NCBI RefSeq assembly: GCF_954871325.1
Contig: NC_088778.1
Span: 11,665,882 to 11,729,881, forward strand
Direction: 5' to 3'
DNA from: Gordionus sp. m RMFG-2023
Taxonomy: Eukaryota > Nematomorpha > Gordioida > Chordodea > Parachordodidae
DNA length: 64,000 nucleotides
This document shows, in pieces, positions 50,200-62,149 of this stretch (positions within the stretch are counted from its first letter, which is position 1; the number at the start of each line of letters is the position of its first letter). Below the pieces are notes generated by a model, which searched no databases, was not told the DNA's origin, and worked only from the letters and a program-made list of their open reading frames with translations. Both the position numbers and the translations under genes were made by a program.

Positions 50200-52070
50200 T
50201 AATACATCATCTACTTCTTCAATATATAATAACAATTTCAATATAAAAAATATGTTTCAAAATACCCCTAATAAATCTAGGCTCAAACGCGTGTTTGCGA
50301 GAAAATCTACAGTATCCATACGTACAAGTATCATATATTTGTAAAATCTATTTTTAATATATTTTAGCCAACCTTAAAAATTATATTAAAATATCCCACC
50401 CGGATTTGTTTTTCCAAACTAAAGAAATAATGCCCAAAATTTCGGGTATGAGAAAACTACAACTTGAAGAAAATAAACTAATACTCAGATATGTTATTGA
50501 AAATAATTTACCATTTAACCTATTTGACTCTAGTGAATTCAGGAATATATTCACGTTTATATTTAAAAGGAAAAATATATGGACAAGACAAACCGCGAAA
50601 ATATACTTGCATTCGATTTATGAAACATCAAAATCTAAACTTAAAGAAAAATTACAAGATGTACAAAGCAAAATTTCCCTCTCCATGGATATTTGGGCAG
50701 GAATCAACTCCTTATTTTATTGTTCGATTACTGTCCATTATATAACAAATAATTGGAAACTAAAAAATTACCTTCTTGATTTAATAGAACTACCTCACCC
50801 GCATAATGGGCAATATATAGCTAATTATTTATTAAAATCTCTTGAAACATTTGAAATTCAAAAAAATGTTATAACGCTTACACATGACAATGCTAAAAAT
50901 ATCATAAGTGCAGCAAATATAATAACCAAATTATATATGGAAAAATATAATATCCCTTCTAAAGTCATCGATGCCTAGCTAATGTTATCAATATAATCGT
51001 TAAAGAAGGGCTAATTATTTTTGATCAAAAGAGAAAAAATACATAAATTGGTAAAAAGACTTCACCTCTCGCCCAAGTTCATGCAAAAATATACCGCTAT
51101 CTCTTATGGCACAAGGTTACTAATCGACGTGGTTACTAGGTGGAATTCAAAGTATCTTATGATTTCTATAATAAATAAAGTAAATTAACAATAATCTTAA
51201 ATGTTATTTTTATAATATATTTTATTTTAAAGAATTTAGACGCCATTAAACTTAGGGGAAGAATGTCTTCCCAAAGATGAATTTTATATTAATGTCAATG
51301 AGGCAAAATATTTAAAGGAAATTGAAACCTTCCTTAAACCTTTTTTCAGGATTACATGTGAAGTATCATCGGAAAATACAACTATTGGGACGGCGGTTTT
51401 ATTTGTCGCTTCGATGGGGAATTTTTTAGATAATATTTGATATACACGTTAATGAGGATATTAAAAAAGCGGCCAAATTAATTTTGATTAAATGCAAAGC
51501 CTACGAAGGCTTATTTAGTACCCTCACCAATTATATACCATGCTTCCTAGATCCAGAAACAAAATTAAAATATATGCCAAAATCGATATTAAATAATAAA
51601 TATTATGAAGAATTCAAACTAATACACTTAGCTTATGCCTTGCCATTATACCAAACAACGGCTTATGAATTTAATGATGATGATTCTCAACCCTTTTCAC
51701 TGCGAAAGTAAATATAAATACTTAGAAATATAATTAACCTATATTTATTTTCAGAGATGCTATTGCTAACCCAGATCCCATGAGAGATGAGATAGTGTAA
51801 TATCTTAAAGAACTCGTTGCGCCAACATTGACAAATATTTTGGATTGGTGGACAAAGAACGCCTCCATATATCCTATTTTAATGGCTAGGGATTATTTAG
51901 CGCAACAAACTACAAGTGTTGCAACTTGCAAGTGAGAGGACTTTCAGTAAAGCGGTAGATTGTATGACAAAAAAAAGAAATAGGATGGCTTCAGAAACCC
52001 TAAAACAATGTATGTGCCTGAGTTATTGGGGCTTAGATCTATTGGAATAAATGTAAATAATATTATATAC
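50200..52070 (+). pseudogene. hAT transposase remnant
   Basis: Longest piece 50406-50978 begins after HPDLFFQTKEIM. It holds MRKLQLEENKLILRYVIENN and then SLSMDIWAGINSLFYCSITV, the first catalytic Asp block (S.D.W....). Further on are ITLTHDNAKNI (the second Asp block, TDNA.N) and, after 51060, VVTRWNSKYLMI (TRWNS). Near 51825-52030 lies the C-terminal dimerisation block ILDWWTKNASIYPILMARDY with SERTFSKA and RNRMASETLK across a shift. Several stops and shifts separate the parts. Short gaps ending in TTTAG/TTCAG before a few blocks could be small introns. Ends not found. Confidence 0.75.
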
Positions 52071-52962
52071 TTTGTTGTGATTGAGTAGACCATATTAACA
52101 TAAGTCGGAATAATATTTTTTTAAACTTTAAACAGGAATTTTACCCACCTACCCCCCCCCCCTCCCACCCCCCAAAAAAGAAAAATTAGTAAAATTTAAT
52201 AATTATTTTTTAATTTTAATATATCTTTATTTTATATTTTATAGCTTTCCGGAAGAAAAAGATTTGGCAAATGAAAGATGAACAGAAGATTTTTTATATT
52301 ATAATATATTAATTTATTAGATTTTTGTATTATAATTGTAAAATTTTAACTCTTGAACATTTTATAAAGATTTAAATAAATAAAGTGAAAAAATTTCAAA
52401 GCGGAGTTCTGAACACGACAAAATTTGAATTATTATTTTTTTTAAATAAATAGATAAGCCCTGGTTAGAACCCTCTACTTTGTTTTGAAGAAATCAATAA
52501 ATTACTAAAATTCTTAAACAAAGTCAGAACAATTTTTTAGGAAAAAAATAGTTTGGGGCTCATAAATTCTAGGAGTTTTTTAAAAAAAATATATGATTAA
52601 ATATCTTTATCCTCAAAAATTCGTAATTAGCTAATCGATTATGTCTAATACTATTCTTGATTATAATCTTCCATATTTAAATCAGGAAAAAGTTTAGGTA
52701 ATAATAAAAGAATTTTTATACATAACGTTTTTTTCAAACGGTTTTTGAGTAATGTTACGAGGAATTTTATTTCCAGACAAAATATAATAATTTTTGGAAT
52801 TTCGATTAAGTTCATTTTATCAAAATTTCCGTTAAGTTGAGTTTAAAATTCCTGAACCCGAATTAAACCCTAATTTGGAAATCTAGCATATATTTTTCTC
52901 TTAATATTGTACAAAAGTTAAAAATAAATGTTAAGATCTAAGCGCCCATTAAGAGAAATGCG
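52071..52962. other. Gene-free stretch with C-run
   Basis: A C-run with few interruptions lies at 52152-52174. The rest is AT-rich, without frames or recognised repeats. Confidence 0.35.
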
Positions 52963-53223
52963 ATGGTCAAAAATTTTTTACTAGTAACGATATTTATTTT
53001 TTACCCCAGTTTCCAAATCAAACTTATATACCATATTAAAGTAGGACTAGACTTATTTGATACCTACCCATCATTATCAATATTTGGTGCTGATAAAATT
53101 ATTCCTGACCTACGTAGTAATTGCCATAGAGAGGTGTTGCTTGGTTTGCTAATATCGATTGATACCTCTAATAATCATATATTTATATACCTTAATCAGG
53201 TCAAGAAAAAACAAGTTAAATGA
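52963..53223 (+). other. Unrecognised exon-like open frame
   Basis: An 86-codon frame with a hydrophobic start (NFLLVTIFIFYPSF). The part VGLDLFDTYPSLSIFGADKI, then IPDLRSN, has higher complexity than its surroundings. It lies between an AAAG acceptor-like site near 53040 and a GAGGTGTTG donor-like site near 53135. The PSLSIFGADKIIP words remind me faintly of the YP.L.VYG.D.RIP segment of glyoxalase II-like hydrolases, but the zinc-binding HxHxDH motif is not present here. It may be a lone exon, a pseudogene or chance. Confidence 0.2.
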
Positions 53224-53371
53224 TATTGGTTGTGCTTGGGGTTTGGGCTCCTTGCTAGTTTAGTCGATTTTTAGACTCAAGCCACGGTTTTACACAATTA
53301 ACCAATAAATGACACTTATATAATCAATTGAGTTTCATAAAATTTAATAACCTATTTATTAGGTACACGAC

Positions 53372-55516
53372 CAGGGTTGCCATGTCTCCCCTCATCAGCG
53401 GGAGACTCCCGCAATTTTTTAGTTTACACGCAGACATCTCTCTCCCGCAAAACTACCGCAATTGGAAATCTCCCGCAAAAATCTACCACAATATTTTAAT
53501 TTCTCCCGTATTTTTTTTTAAAAGTGTTTTAACGTTTTTAATATATAAATAATAATTTTGAGAGACATTAATTGATTATTTTTATATTTTTAAAATAAAT
53601 TTTAAATATTATTGTAAAAACATGTCTAGTTTGTAAATTTCTTTCTATCCTGTTTTATTTTTATCCATTAATAAATCTTTCATTCATATAAGTCAATACA
53701 GGGGAGTATATCTACATCGATTGCAATACAAAAATATTCTCAAAAATAATAAATAATACAGATGCAACTACATTTGCGGAAATCGTATACATCTATCATG
53801 TAGTTCAACATTCACAGAGACAGAGCTATATCATTACAATGTGGGTCGAATCTTTTTCTCATGATATTTAACGACTCCAATATAAGTGCAAACCTTACTT
53901 GTGGCAGAACAAAAATGAACAAGGCTATCGCAAGTTACCTGAATCCTAGAGGTCAATTCTAGACGTTTTGAAAGATGGGCATCCATAATCCATATGCAAT
54001 TCTAACAGATTCATCTAATAAGAGAAATATTAGAACATATCCCCCTTCGCTATTTCAACAAGAATAAGAACATTTCAATAAAACTGTTAAAATTTTTTCC
54101 TAGGATAGTAAAAAAACCAACAATGTTGCTAGCCACATAATGGTAAATATAACTGATTCAGGGTTATCAATGATTTGCATGTCAGTTTTCTGCGCTGATA
54201 ATGCCTCTGTAAATTTTGGTAAAAACCAAAGTTACCGAATTGAGGCAGCATAATAATGAATTAATACCAATTGGCTGTATATACTACATAATTCTTGCAA
54301 GAAGGCAATGAATCTACTATCTGTGAATGTCAAAATAATTGTGATGAAATGTTTTAACGAATTTAGTTCATCAAGAGTTAATGAATTAAAAGAGTTGGTG
54401 AAGTGGTCTGGCTTAGAATGGTGTGAGTTGTTGCGATCAGGTGCTTGTCATTAATACCTGCCATCGATAGAATTTTAAAATTTTACAAACTTAAAAAAAC
54501 TTCTTAAATATGGATTTTAAAAGCTGTCCTAAAATTTTGAAAATTTTTTTCTAGTATGAAATAGTAGAAGCATATTTGGGATTCGTTTCCCATGTAGGAA
54601 ATCTACTTCATGCAGTTAATATTCAGTTGCAATCAGAATATTCTTTATTAAAAAAAATTCACAAAATCATGCTGCAGCTCTATAAATTTTATGACGCTAT
54701 TGCTAAAAATATTATATTAAAATGTTCAAATAATACTATAATTAATACATTTTTAAATGAACCAGATATTTTTATTAAGACAATTTTAAAATATTTACAA
54801 TCAAAATTTGATTTTATTAACTCTATTTACAGATGTATAAATATTATGACCTTGGAACAGAAACCATCAATTGATGGTTTTTATAATTTAATAAATGTGT
54901 TAAAAATACCGAAAGACATTGATGTCTTATTTGAGGAGATTGTAGTTCTCTCTATTTTTTATGATTCGCCAAAATACTTAAAGTTAGATGGTCTAAAAGC
55001 AGAGGAGAAATGGGTAGAATTTTTTCGTAATAACGATAAATCCCCATGCTTGGAAAAAATGCAAGTATGTCTTCTCCTTTCCTCATTCTAATGCCTCATC
55101 CGAGCGCATTTTTAGCCTGATGAGGAATGCCTGGATAAATGAGAGAAATCGGATTGCTTTAACAACATTAGAGACCAAGCTAATGATTAAACAAATATAT
55201 AATATGTAATGCCAGGAATTTTATAAATATCTCAATAACGACGTTAAACATTTAGTTCTATTATTTAAATCTCAAATAAAATATAATTAAGTTTTAGCAA
55301 TGGCGCTATAAAATTTATTGTCAATTATTAACTCTAAAGATGAACACATCTGCAGCATAGTTTGGTGAATCTTTGTTAAGATTCTTCTGATTGCAACTAC
55401 ACATTAACAGTAGATTTTCTACATGTAAAATCATTCATAAATATACCTCTGCCATTCATTATTGAAAAAAATTTTTAAAATGTTAGGACAGCTTTTATAA
55501 TCTTTATTTAAGAAAG
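53372..55516 (+). mobile_element. hAT element, sister of 3662-6986, 3'-truncated
   Basis: Left end CAGGGTTGCCATGTCTCCC is intact. The body follows 3662-6986 closely, including the inverted junction at about 55255 (AAATATAATTAAGTTTTAGC) after which the transposase sequence runs backwards. The inverted arm stops at 55516 against a different hAT scrap, and no right end is present, so no target duplication can be read. Confidence 0.82.
53940..55230 (+). pseudogene. hAT transposase remnant, sister copy
   Basis: The C-terminal piece 54576-55091 reads GFVSHVGNLLHAVNIQLQSE, LEQKPSIDGFYNLINVLKIP and YDSPKYLKLDGLKAEEKWVE, then, after a shift, SSERIFSLMRNAW-like and ERNRIALTTLE words: the conserved hAT dimerisation region. 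Upstream, near 53975-54200, are TDSSNKRNI- and FC.DNAS-like words of the catalytic core. Compared with the first copy it retains the K.EEKWVEFF segment, lost there by deletion. Stops and shifts remain. Confidence 0.7.
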
Positions 55517-55690
55517 ATATCATATTGCCAGTGCCTGCTACCAGAGTTAGTGTGGACTATGGAAAGATGTTTTTCAACAATTAAATTTATAAGCTATTTC
55601 CTTATAGATGTAATTTGAGTGGGACGAATTTTGAAAATATATTCATTGTGTGGCTTAATAAAAAAAATTTAAGTAAAAAAAGTAAAATAT
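55517..55690 (+). pseudogene. hAT C-terminal scrap of another family
   Basis: Reads ILPVPATRVSVD and, after a frame change, a piece like FSTIKFIS, then RCNLSGTNFENIFIVWLNKK. This is the LP.....SVER.FS..K......RCNLS dimerisation pattern of a different hAT family. It abuts and truncates the inverted arm of the preceding element. Confidence 0.55.
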
Positions 55691-55853
55691 TGTTCATATT
55701 AAATAATCATTGATATTTATTTTTATATTTATAAATTAAATTTTATTTTATAATGTGCAATTAAAATAAAAGGTAGGTTTTATACATGTATTTTTTTAAA
55801 TTAATGATAAAATAAAAAAATATTTTCCCTATACATAATTCGAATGTAGGTTT

Positions 55854-56012
55854 GAATACAAAAGTGTGCAAACCGGTTTTTAGAGGTTCGAACCGAACCG
55901 ATATTTTAATTTTTTACGAACCGAACCTGAACCTTGAACCGTTATTTTTATCCGAACCTGAACCCGAACCGAACCGATATTCATTTCCGTTTGGATCCCT
56001 GAAAATCAGTAC
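55854..56012. repeat. CGAACCGAACC-rich hAT-like MITE
   Basis: Words GTTCGAACCGAACCGATA and ACCGAACCGATATTCATTTC occur in both arms, and the right end GTTTGGATCCCTG resembles hAT termini. The left end lies near GTGCAAACCGG (55873). No target duplication recognised. Confidence 0.45.
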
Positions 56013-56267
56013 GTAGTTTTTTTGTATTGAAGAAATTTAGAGTTGTTATTTTAAATTGAAGAAATTAGAGTTGTTACGGTCTCTACTACAACCTTCGACA
56101 AGTTGATTACAATTCATATAAGGAATTGTAACATTCATAAGATTATTAACCGAAATTATTAAATATTTATATATTAATTTTATTTAATACTAGCTTCCTT
56201 ATTTGTATTAAGTCTCTCCCACTAGCTTTGACAAATAAATTACAATCCTATATAAGGAGTGGTAACA

Positions 56268-56616
56268 GTTTTATACTTTAAAAAGATATTCTAAAACAAA
56301 ATAATTAGAGTTGGAATGAAACAAATTTTAAATTTGATTTAGTTTTAACTTTAAAAATAAAGTTTTAAATATTTAATTTAATAAATTATATAATAAGTTT
56401 ATACGTTAAAAAGATATTTAAAAAACATCAAAATAATTAGAGCTGGAATGAAACAAATTATAAATTTGATTTAGTTTTAACTTTCAAAATAAAGTTTTAC
56501 ATAATTAATTTAATAAATTATATATTAAGTTTATACATTAAAAAGACATTTAAAAAACATCAAAATAATTAGAGCTGGAATGAAACAAATTATAAATTTG
56601 ATTTAGTTTTAACTTT
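56268..56616. repeat. 132-bp tandem repeat hosting the gypsy element
   Basis: The word ATTAGAGYTGGAATGAAAC starts at 56304, 56436 and 56568, an exact 132-bp step. The repeat continues beyond the gypsy element at 60916-61040 (AACTTTCAAAATAAAGTTTT), so the LTR element inserted into the array. Confidence 0.85.
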
Positions 56617-56786
56617 TGAAGTGTTTTATTAAATAAGCAAAATAAGTAAAGTAAGTAAAAGTATATTTAATACAATATCACGTATATATATATAATGAAT
56701 TCAATCCTTCAGGTTATGTAATTTACAAACGAAAAGTTAATATTATATTCAATTTAAATTCAATTTACAATTACATTTATATTACA
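56617..56786 (-). repeat. 3' LTR of the gypsy element
   Basis: About 170 bp, with TG/CA borders when read on either strand. Nearly identical to the other LTR at 60744-60915. Confidence 0.92.
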
Positions 56787-56797
56787 GTTCTCCCCCA

Positions 56798-57805
56798 CTA
56801 TAAATTGAATTCATCGTGATAACGTAGTGGGGGTTTCGAAACTCTTTTTTCAAGAGTTGTATTCTCATGTTCTGCCTTTTTCACTTCTTCGGTCAACGTA
56901 ACGGGTATTTCCTTCTCTTGTGTATGTGCATCCCTCAATTGATCTGCATGCTTGTTTTTAACGATCCCCTCTGATTCCACATCGTACAATATTGCGGTAT
57001 TTCGTTGTAACACTTTTCCTTCATGCCACCCTGCTGTCCTTTCGTTTGCTATCCAAACTTTTTGCTGCTCTTCAAACTCCCGAGGTTCAACACTTCTATC
57101 TTTGTAGTACTTTTGTTTCCATAGAGCGTTTTCCGTCCTTTCTCTCGTTGATAATTTCCACTGATCTAATGTCGTCCTAAGCGACCTTCCAAACATCATC
57201 TCGGCAGGGGATTTACCAGTAGTTGCATTGGGAGTATTACGGTGAGTAATTAAAACATTCGCTAAATTTAACTGGTCCGGAGTCCCACATCTCCTTCCAG
57301 CATAGAAACGCGTCTTTATCGTCCGTATATATCGTTCAGCCAAACCATTCGATTTGGGGCTATAAGGGGCCGATCTAAAATGTTTTATATTGTTTTTAAA
57401 AAGAAACGTTTTGAATTCAGATCCAGTAAACTGAGTACCGTTATCTGAGACAATGTAGCGAGGTAACCCAAATCTAGCGAAATAATTACGCAGATTATTT
57501 ATTACACTCGCCGAATTAATATGTGTTAAAATTGCAACTTCAACCCATTTGGTAAAAGCGTCTACGCAAATTAACCAATATTTTCCAGATACGGGGCCTG
57601 TCAAATAAATGTGTAATCGTTCTTAAGGTAGGGTAGGAATGTTCCAATTGTATAATGGCACTTCTTTAGCTCCCGGCCTTCCTTCTTGACAACTCTTACA
57701 ACATTTAACAAAGTCTTCAACATCAGTATCGAGATTTGTCCAAAAAACGTGATATCTACACAATGATTTCATCCCCACTATCCCAGGATGTCCTCGATGA
57801 ATCAC
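56798..57805 (-). mobile_element. Gypsy integrase region
   Basis: Contains the zinc-binding H..H...C..C region (HRGHPGIVGM and CCKSCQEG), the catalytic core with VDAFTKWVE, VSDNGTQF and KSNGLAERYI (the Asp, Asp, Glu positions), then a C-terminal chromatin-proximal tail. It lies downstream of RNase H, as in Ty3/gypsy and unlike Ty1/copia. Confidence 0.9.
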
Positions 57806-57929
57806 ATATAAAACCTCCTTTTTTAAATATCTGGAATAATAATTCTATCATTATAAAATAATAATCCTTCTTCGAACGAAATATTATCTTTAGTCGAAAT
57901 ATATTTTTTTACAATCTCCGAATAATTAT

Positions 57930-59340
57930 TTATATTATCAATATACCAATGATTTTTATTAATTTAATAATCTCTTTTAGGTTTATATCATTGCTCGTTT
58001 CACTTACGACTTTACTGCGAGTGAAAGATAAATCTTCTATTAAATTAATTTTTAATCCTCTGATTTCTTCTTCGAATTTTTTTGTAACATCATTGGTTTT
58101 TGCTTTCTCTACCCCCAAACGGGACAGAGCATCGGCACATTTGTTATGATTACCTGGTCTATATATTATCTCATAATCATAATTTAATAGCTTAGTCGCC
58201 CACCGTATTAAACGGTTATTTGTTATTTTGTTAAGATCTCTTTTATCACCTAAAATATATTGTAATGGTTTATGATCAGTAACCAAGATAAAATGTCTTC
58301 CAAAAATATATTGATGAAACTTCTCGATAGCGAACATGATCGCCGAAGCCTCCCGATCAATTGTGGCATAATTCTTTTCAGCCGCCGAAAGTGTCCTCGA
58401 TGCGTAAGCAATCGGTTTCTCCTGGCCAGTAAGAAATCGGTGTGCAATAACAGCTCCTAGACCATCTTCGGAAGCGTCACAAGAAATCACGACTGGGATA
58501 TCGGCTGAATAAGGAATTATTGTATCTTCTTTTGACAATATATTTTTAACTTTAGTAAATATTTCATTTTCTTTAGCTGACCAAAACCAACCAACATTTT
58601 TACTCGTTAGTCGGTGTAAAGGCGCACAAATAGAATGCAAATTTTTAATAAATGCCTCATGATAATTCACTATTCCAAGAAATGAACGTAGTTCTTTAAC
58701 ATTGGAAGGTGTTTTAAAATTTTTTATAGCGCTAATCTTATCTTCTGTAGGGTGAATTCCGAAACTGTCAATAACATGACCTAAATAAGTGACTGACTTT
58801 TCTCCGATTTTAATTTTATCGGTTGTCGTGGTCAGTCCAGCCTTCTCAAATCTTCTTAATACTTCTTCCAAATTAACTATGTGATCAGAATTATTCTCAC
58901 CTGCAATAATTATGTCGTCTAAAAATACACTAACCATAGGAATTCCCTTTAATAGGTTTTTCATAAAGCGTTGGAATATTATCGGAGCGCTAGTCAAACC
59001 AAAAAAAATTCTTTAGTATCGGTAATAACCGACATGTGTCGAAATTACTAAAAGGTCCCTACATTCTGGACTAACTCCGAATTGTAAAAATGCATCTCTT
59101 AAATCTATTGTTGAAAATATTTTACCACCCGCGATTTTATTTGTTAGGTCGACGAGTTGGTAGTAAATCGTTATCGATCGCTAGATATTTGTTGATTGTT
59201 AAACAAAAATCTCCGCATATCCGTACGGCACCGGATTTCTTTAAGATATTAACCGTTGGCGTAGCCCAAGTGATTGGAGTATTGTTGGATCCACCTTCTC
59301 GATAACGCCTTCGTCTAAAAGTCTGTCCAACTCAGCTTCA
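57930..59340 (-). mobile_element. Gypsy reverse transcriptase and RNase H region
   Basis: Shows the reverse transcriptase palm with SVFLDDIIIAG, YLGHVID and the LRSFLGIVNYH thumb region, then RNase H with SCDASEDGLGAVIAH, KPIAYASRTL, TIDREASAI and FILVTDHKPL. Order and motifs are typical of the Ty3/gypsy group. The upstream fingers are recognisable further towards 59340. Confidence 0.9.
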
Positions 59341-59436
59341 ATGGTTCAACGCAACGGAAAAGGAACTCTTCTTGCTGGTAATGCAATCGGTAACGTGTTC
59401 GGTTCTATTCGGATGACTGCCTTTTGCAGTTTGATT

Positions 59437-60700
59437 TCACCTAATTTTTTTAACTTGAGGGAATTTTGAAGCAATCGTATTTAAAGAGGAGACATTCATA
59501 TTTATTTTATTAATACGAACTTCTTCCGGTAGTTTTATATCAAATTCTCTAATGAAAGGCATCCCAAAAATAAGGGAATTCTCCCCTTTAACTACCCAAA
59601 TAAGTAAAAATTTCGAAATATTTTTTACTTTGACTTCTACGGTACATTTACCTAGTACTTCGATTTGGATATGATTATATCCCAATAATTTATAAGCCAG
59701 TGATAGTTATGGTCTGCCAATACGATTCCAGGTGACCTCATCAATCACACTACACGCGGCGCCGGTATCAAACTCCATAGCTAGCTGCAACCCATTTATC
59801 TTCGCATCGATGGTTGCTTTATTTGAAAATGACAGGCGAGGTGTCCGTGGCAGAATCATTTGTATGGCATGGGTTCTACAATCTTTCGCTATGTGGTTTG
59901 CCTTACCGCAACGAAAGCATATCACTTTAGAGTTAGGTTTGATACTAGGTCTATAATTATTATTAGGAATATAATTGTTACTAAAGTGTTTATTATTATT
60001 GAATCTATTGACGTTTGTATAATTATTATTTCTAAAATAATTATTTTTCGAACCCTGTGTTGGCTTATTTTTAATTATTTTATTAACTTCAGTCTGGGTT
60101 TCATTTTCCAACGAAGACAGCGCGATCGCTAAACGCATGGTCTCTTCAAAAGTAATGCATTCGATATACTTTGACCGAAGTTTTTTGTCCAACTCAGGTA
60201 AGCCTACTCCTAGGATAAATATATCTCTTAAAAGTTCATCAAAAGGTGGTTTAAAATTACAAAGAGAACAGACAGTTTTAACCTTAATTGAAAAGTCAAT
60301 AATCGTCTCACTGCATCTTTTTAACGTAAAAAAATTTTTCCTATTTACGAAAATGCTCGAACTATCCTTGAACACCAAATTTAAGCTTTTTATTAAAATA
60401 TCATAATTTATCATCTCTAAATTTATTGGAAAGTGAAAGTTCTTAATTTTGATAAGATTGTCTGTTCCGATATAGGCTAAAAGCAGGTCTTTTTTTGTAT
60501 TTAAATCTATAATATTTCTTACTTTATAAATTAACTCCAAGTTAAATAAGTAGTCCTGATAATTTACTTTTTCTTTGACGAATTCTGGAATATGGAATTT
60601 AATAGGAACTACTTCCATTGAGTCTTTAACTTTAATAGGAACTACTTCCATTGAATCTTCAACTTTAATAGGAGCTACTTCCATTGAGTCTTTTACTTTA
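59437..60700 (-). mobile_element. Gypsy gag and protease region
   Basis: Gag includes a stretch rich in Asn repeats, followed by one zinc knuckle CFRCGKANHIAKDC. The protease has the active-site triplet in MEFDTGAACSVID. A small imprecise repeat of the phrase MEVVPIKV (three times) stands at the N-terminal side of gag. Confidence 0.88.
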
Positions 60701-60724
60701 AATTTAATAAATCAAATTAATCTT

Positions 60725-60743
60725 CTCTAAAAATCGTCGCCAA
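60725..60743 (-). other. Gypsy primer-binding site
   Basis: On the minus strand the sequence just inside the 5' LTR begins TTGGCGACGATTTTTAG. TGGCGACGA-type sites, complementary to a tRNA 3' end, are common in gypsy elements. The tRNA species is not identified. Confidence 0.7.
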
Positions 60744-60915
60744 TGAAGTGTTTTATCAAATAAGCAAAATAAGTAAAGTAAGTAAAAGTATATTTAATAC
60801 AAAATATCACGTATATATATATAATGAATTCAATCCTTCAGGTTATGTAATTTACAAACGAAAAGTTAATATTATATTCAATTTAAATTCAATTTACAAT
60901 TACATTTATATTACA
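60744..60915 (-). repeat. 5' LTR of the gypsy element
   Basis: About 172 bp, nearly identical to 56617-56786. Followed by the ACTTT target-site copy. Confidence 0.92.
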
Positions 60916-61049
60916 ACTTTCAAAATAAAGTTTTACATAATTAATTAAATAAATTATATATTAGGTTTATACATTAAAAAGATCACAAAATAGAGCTGGC
61001 AATAAACAAACTAAAAATTTAGTTGTTTGAACTTTCAAAAAGCTTAAAT

Positions 61050-61715
61050 TAACAAACCAGTAAAATTTTTAAATGAATAATAATAATCATTAATAGTAAC
61101 CTAAGAGATATTTTTTATCTTTTATTTTGTTGCTAGATGTTGGCTTTAAAATTATTTTTAGACTTTGAATAGATTTATTATTATTAATTTTTTCTGATAT
61201 TTTATGAACATTAACTAAGTGCTGAGAAAGATTACTTGTACTTAAATTTTTACTAAAACATTTTATTTCATAACTAAAATGTAAAATATATATAAACTAA
61301 AATATAAATAAATTACTGTGAAAATGAATTATGTTTATTCGAATCTTCCTCATCTTTTTTCGCCAATTTTAAGCAAGGTTCTCAGGCATTATTGTGCTTT
61401 TCTTATTTTAATCTTCAAAATAAGATTTCCAAAGTACCTCCAGACATAATTTGATTTATGATTAGTAGAGAGAGTTGTTATTTCATAATTGTATATAGGA
61501 TGGTTTAAAACGTGCAAATCCATAAAAATATTTAATATGAATTGTTTGTGGAAATAAAATATGATGTATGAATGAATGTAAATTATATACACTATTCTAT
61601 AATATATAGCAATAGAATACAATTCATATTTTAATTTTATTAATGTTAGTATTCAAATTAAAATAATAATAATTTAATTTATAAATATAATTAATATGCT
61701 TTCTAAAAATCACAC
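61050..61715. other. AT-rich stretch, no gene seen
   Basis: Only short frames without family resemblance on either strand. No repeats recognised beyond AT-rich simple sequence. Confidence 0.4.
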
Positions 61716-61805
61716 AGGCCGCGCCGCCGCCATAATAAAAATCGGCGGTGATCTCAATCACCGGTTTTTCTGGCGAGAATAAAAATACCGGCGGCGCATA
61801 AGTCT
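61716..61805. repeat. Isolated GC-rich hairpin block
   Basis: CAGGCCGCGCCGCCGCC at the left and CCGGCGGCGCATAAG at the right are partly complementary. Between them CGGCGGTGATCTCAATCACC forms an inner hairpin. In a region otherwise almost all A and T this 90-bp block is striking; it could be a MITE with both ends preserved. Confidence 0.5.
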
Positions 61806-62149
61806 TATCATTGCTTACAGTAAATAATAGATTTCTAACAAACTTGAATAAAAATTGCTGATATTGCTTACCTGCATATTATAAGCAAAGAGCTTAAACT
61901 TATTTTAGAAGATATGACTACATTATTGAAATGAATTTTAATATTAATAATTTAGAAAGTAAAAATAATGTGTTTATTAAATAAAATGTTTGGTTAATAA
62001 AATTGTATAAGTAGCAAATTAAATATAAAATAACAATTAATAATGGACTATCTTTAACAGATTATGGTATTAAGAACTAACTATAGGAAAATAATTATGC
62101 CAATATATTGCTGTCATCATATAGTGAAAGAAATCTATATTAATAAATG

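Larger units (their letters stand above)
56617..60915 (-). mobile_element. Ty3/gypsy LTR retrotransposon, nearly whole
   Basis: A 4.3 kb minus-strand element bounded by two short LTRs and a 5-bp target duplication ACTTT (56612-56616 and 60916-60920). All expected parts are present in gypsy order: gag with a CCHC zinc knuckle, an aspartic protease region, reverse transcriptase, RNase H and integrase. There is a tRNA primer site next to the 5' LTR and a purine-rich tract (AGTGGGGGAGAAC) next to the 3' LTR. No envelope gene is seen. The LTRs differ by only about one substitution and one 2-bp indel, so the insertion is young, yet the coding part carries a handful of breaks (about five) and counts as a fossil. 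Confidence 0.95.

Noticed and set aside
52152-52174. C-run as a replication or telomeric signal
   Set aside because: It is a plain homopolymer-like run without telomere units.
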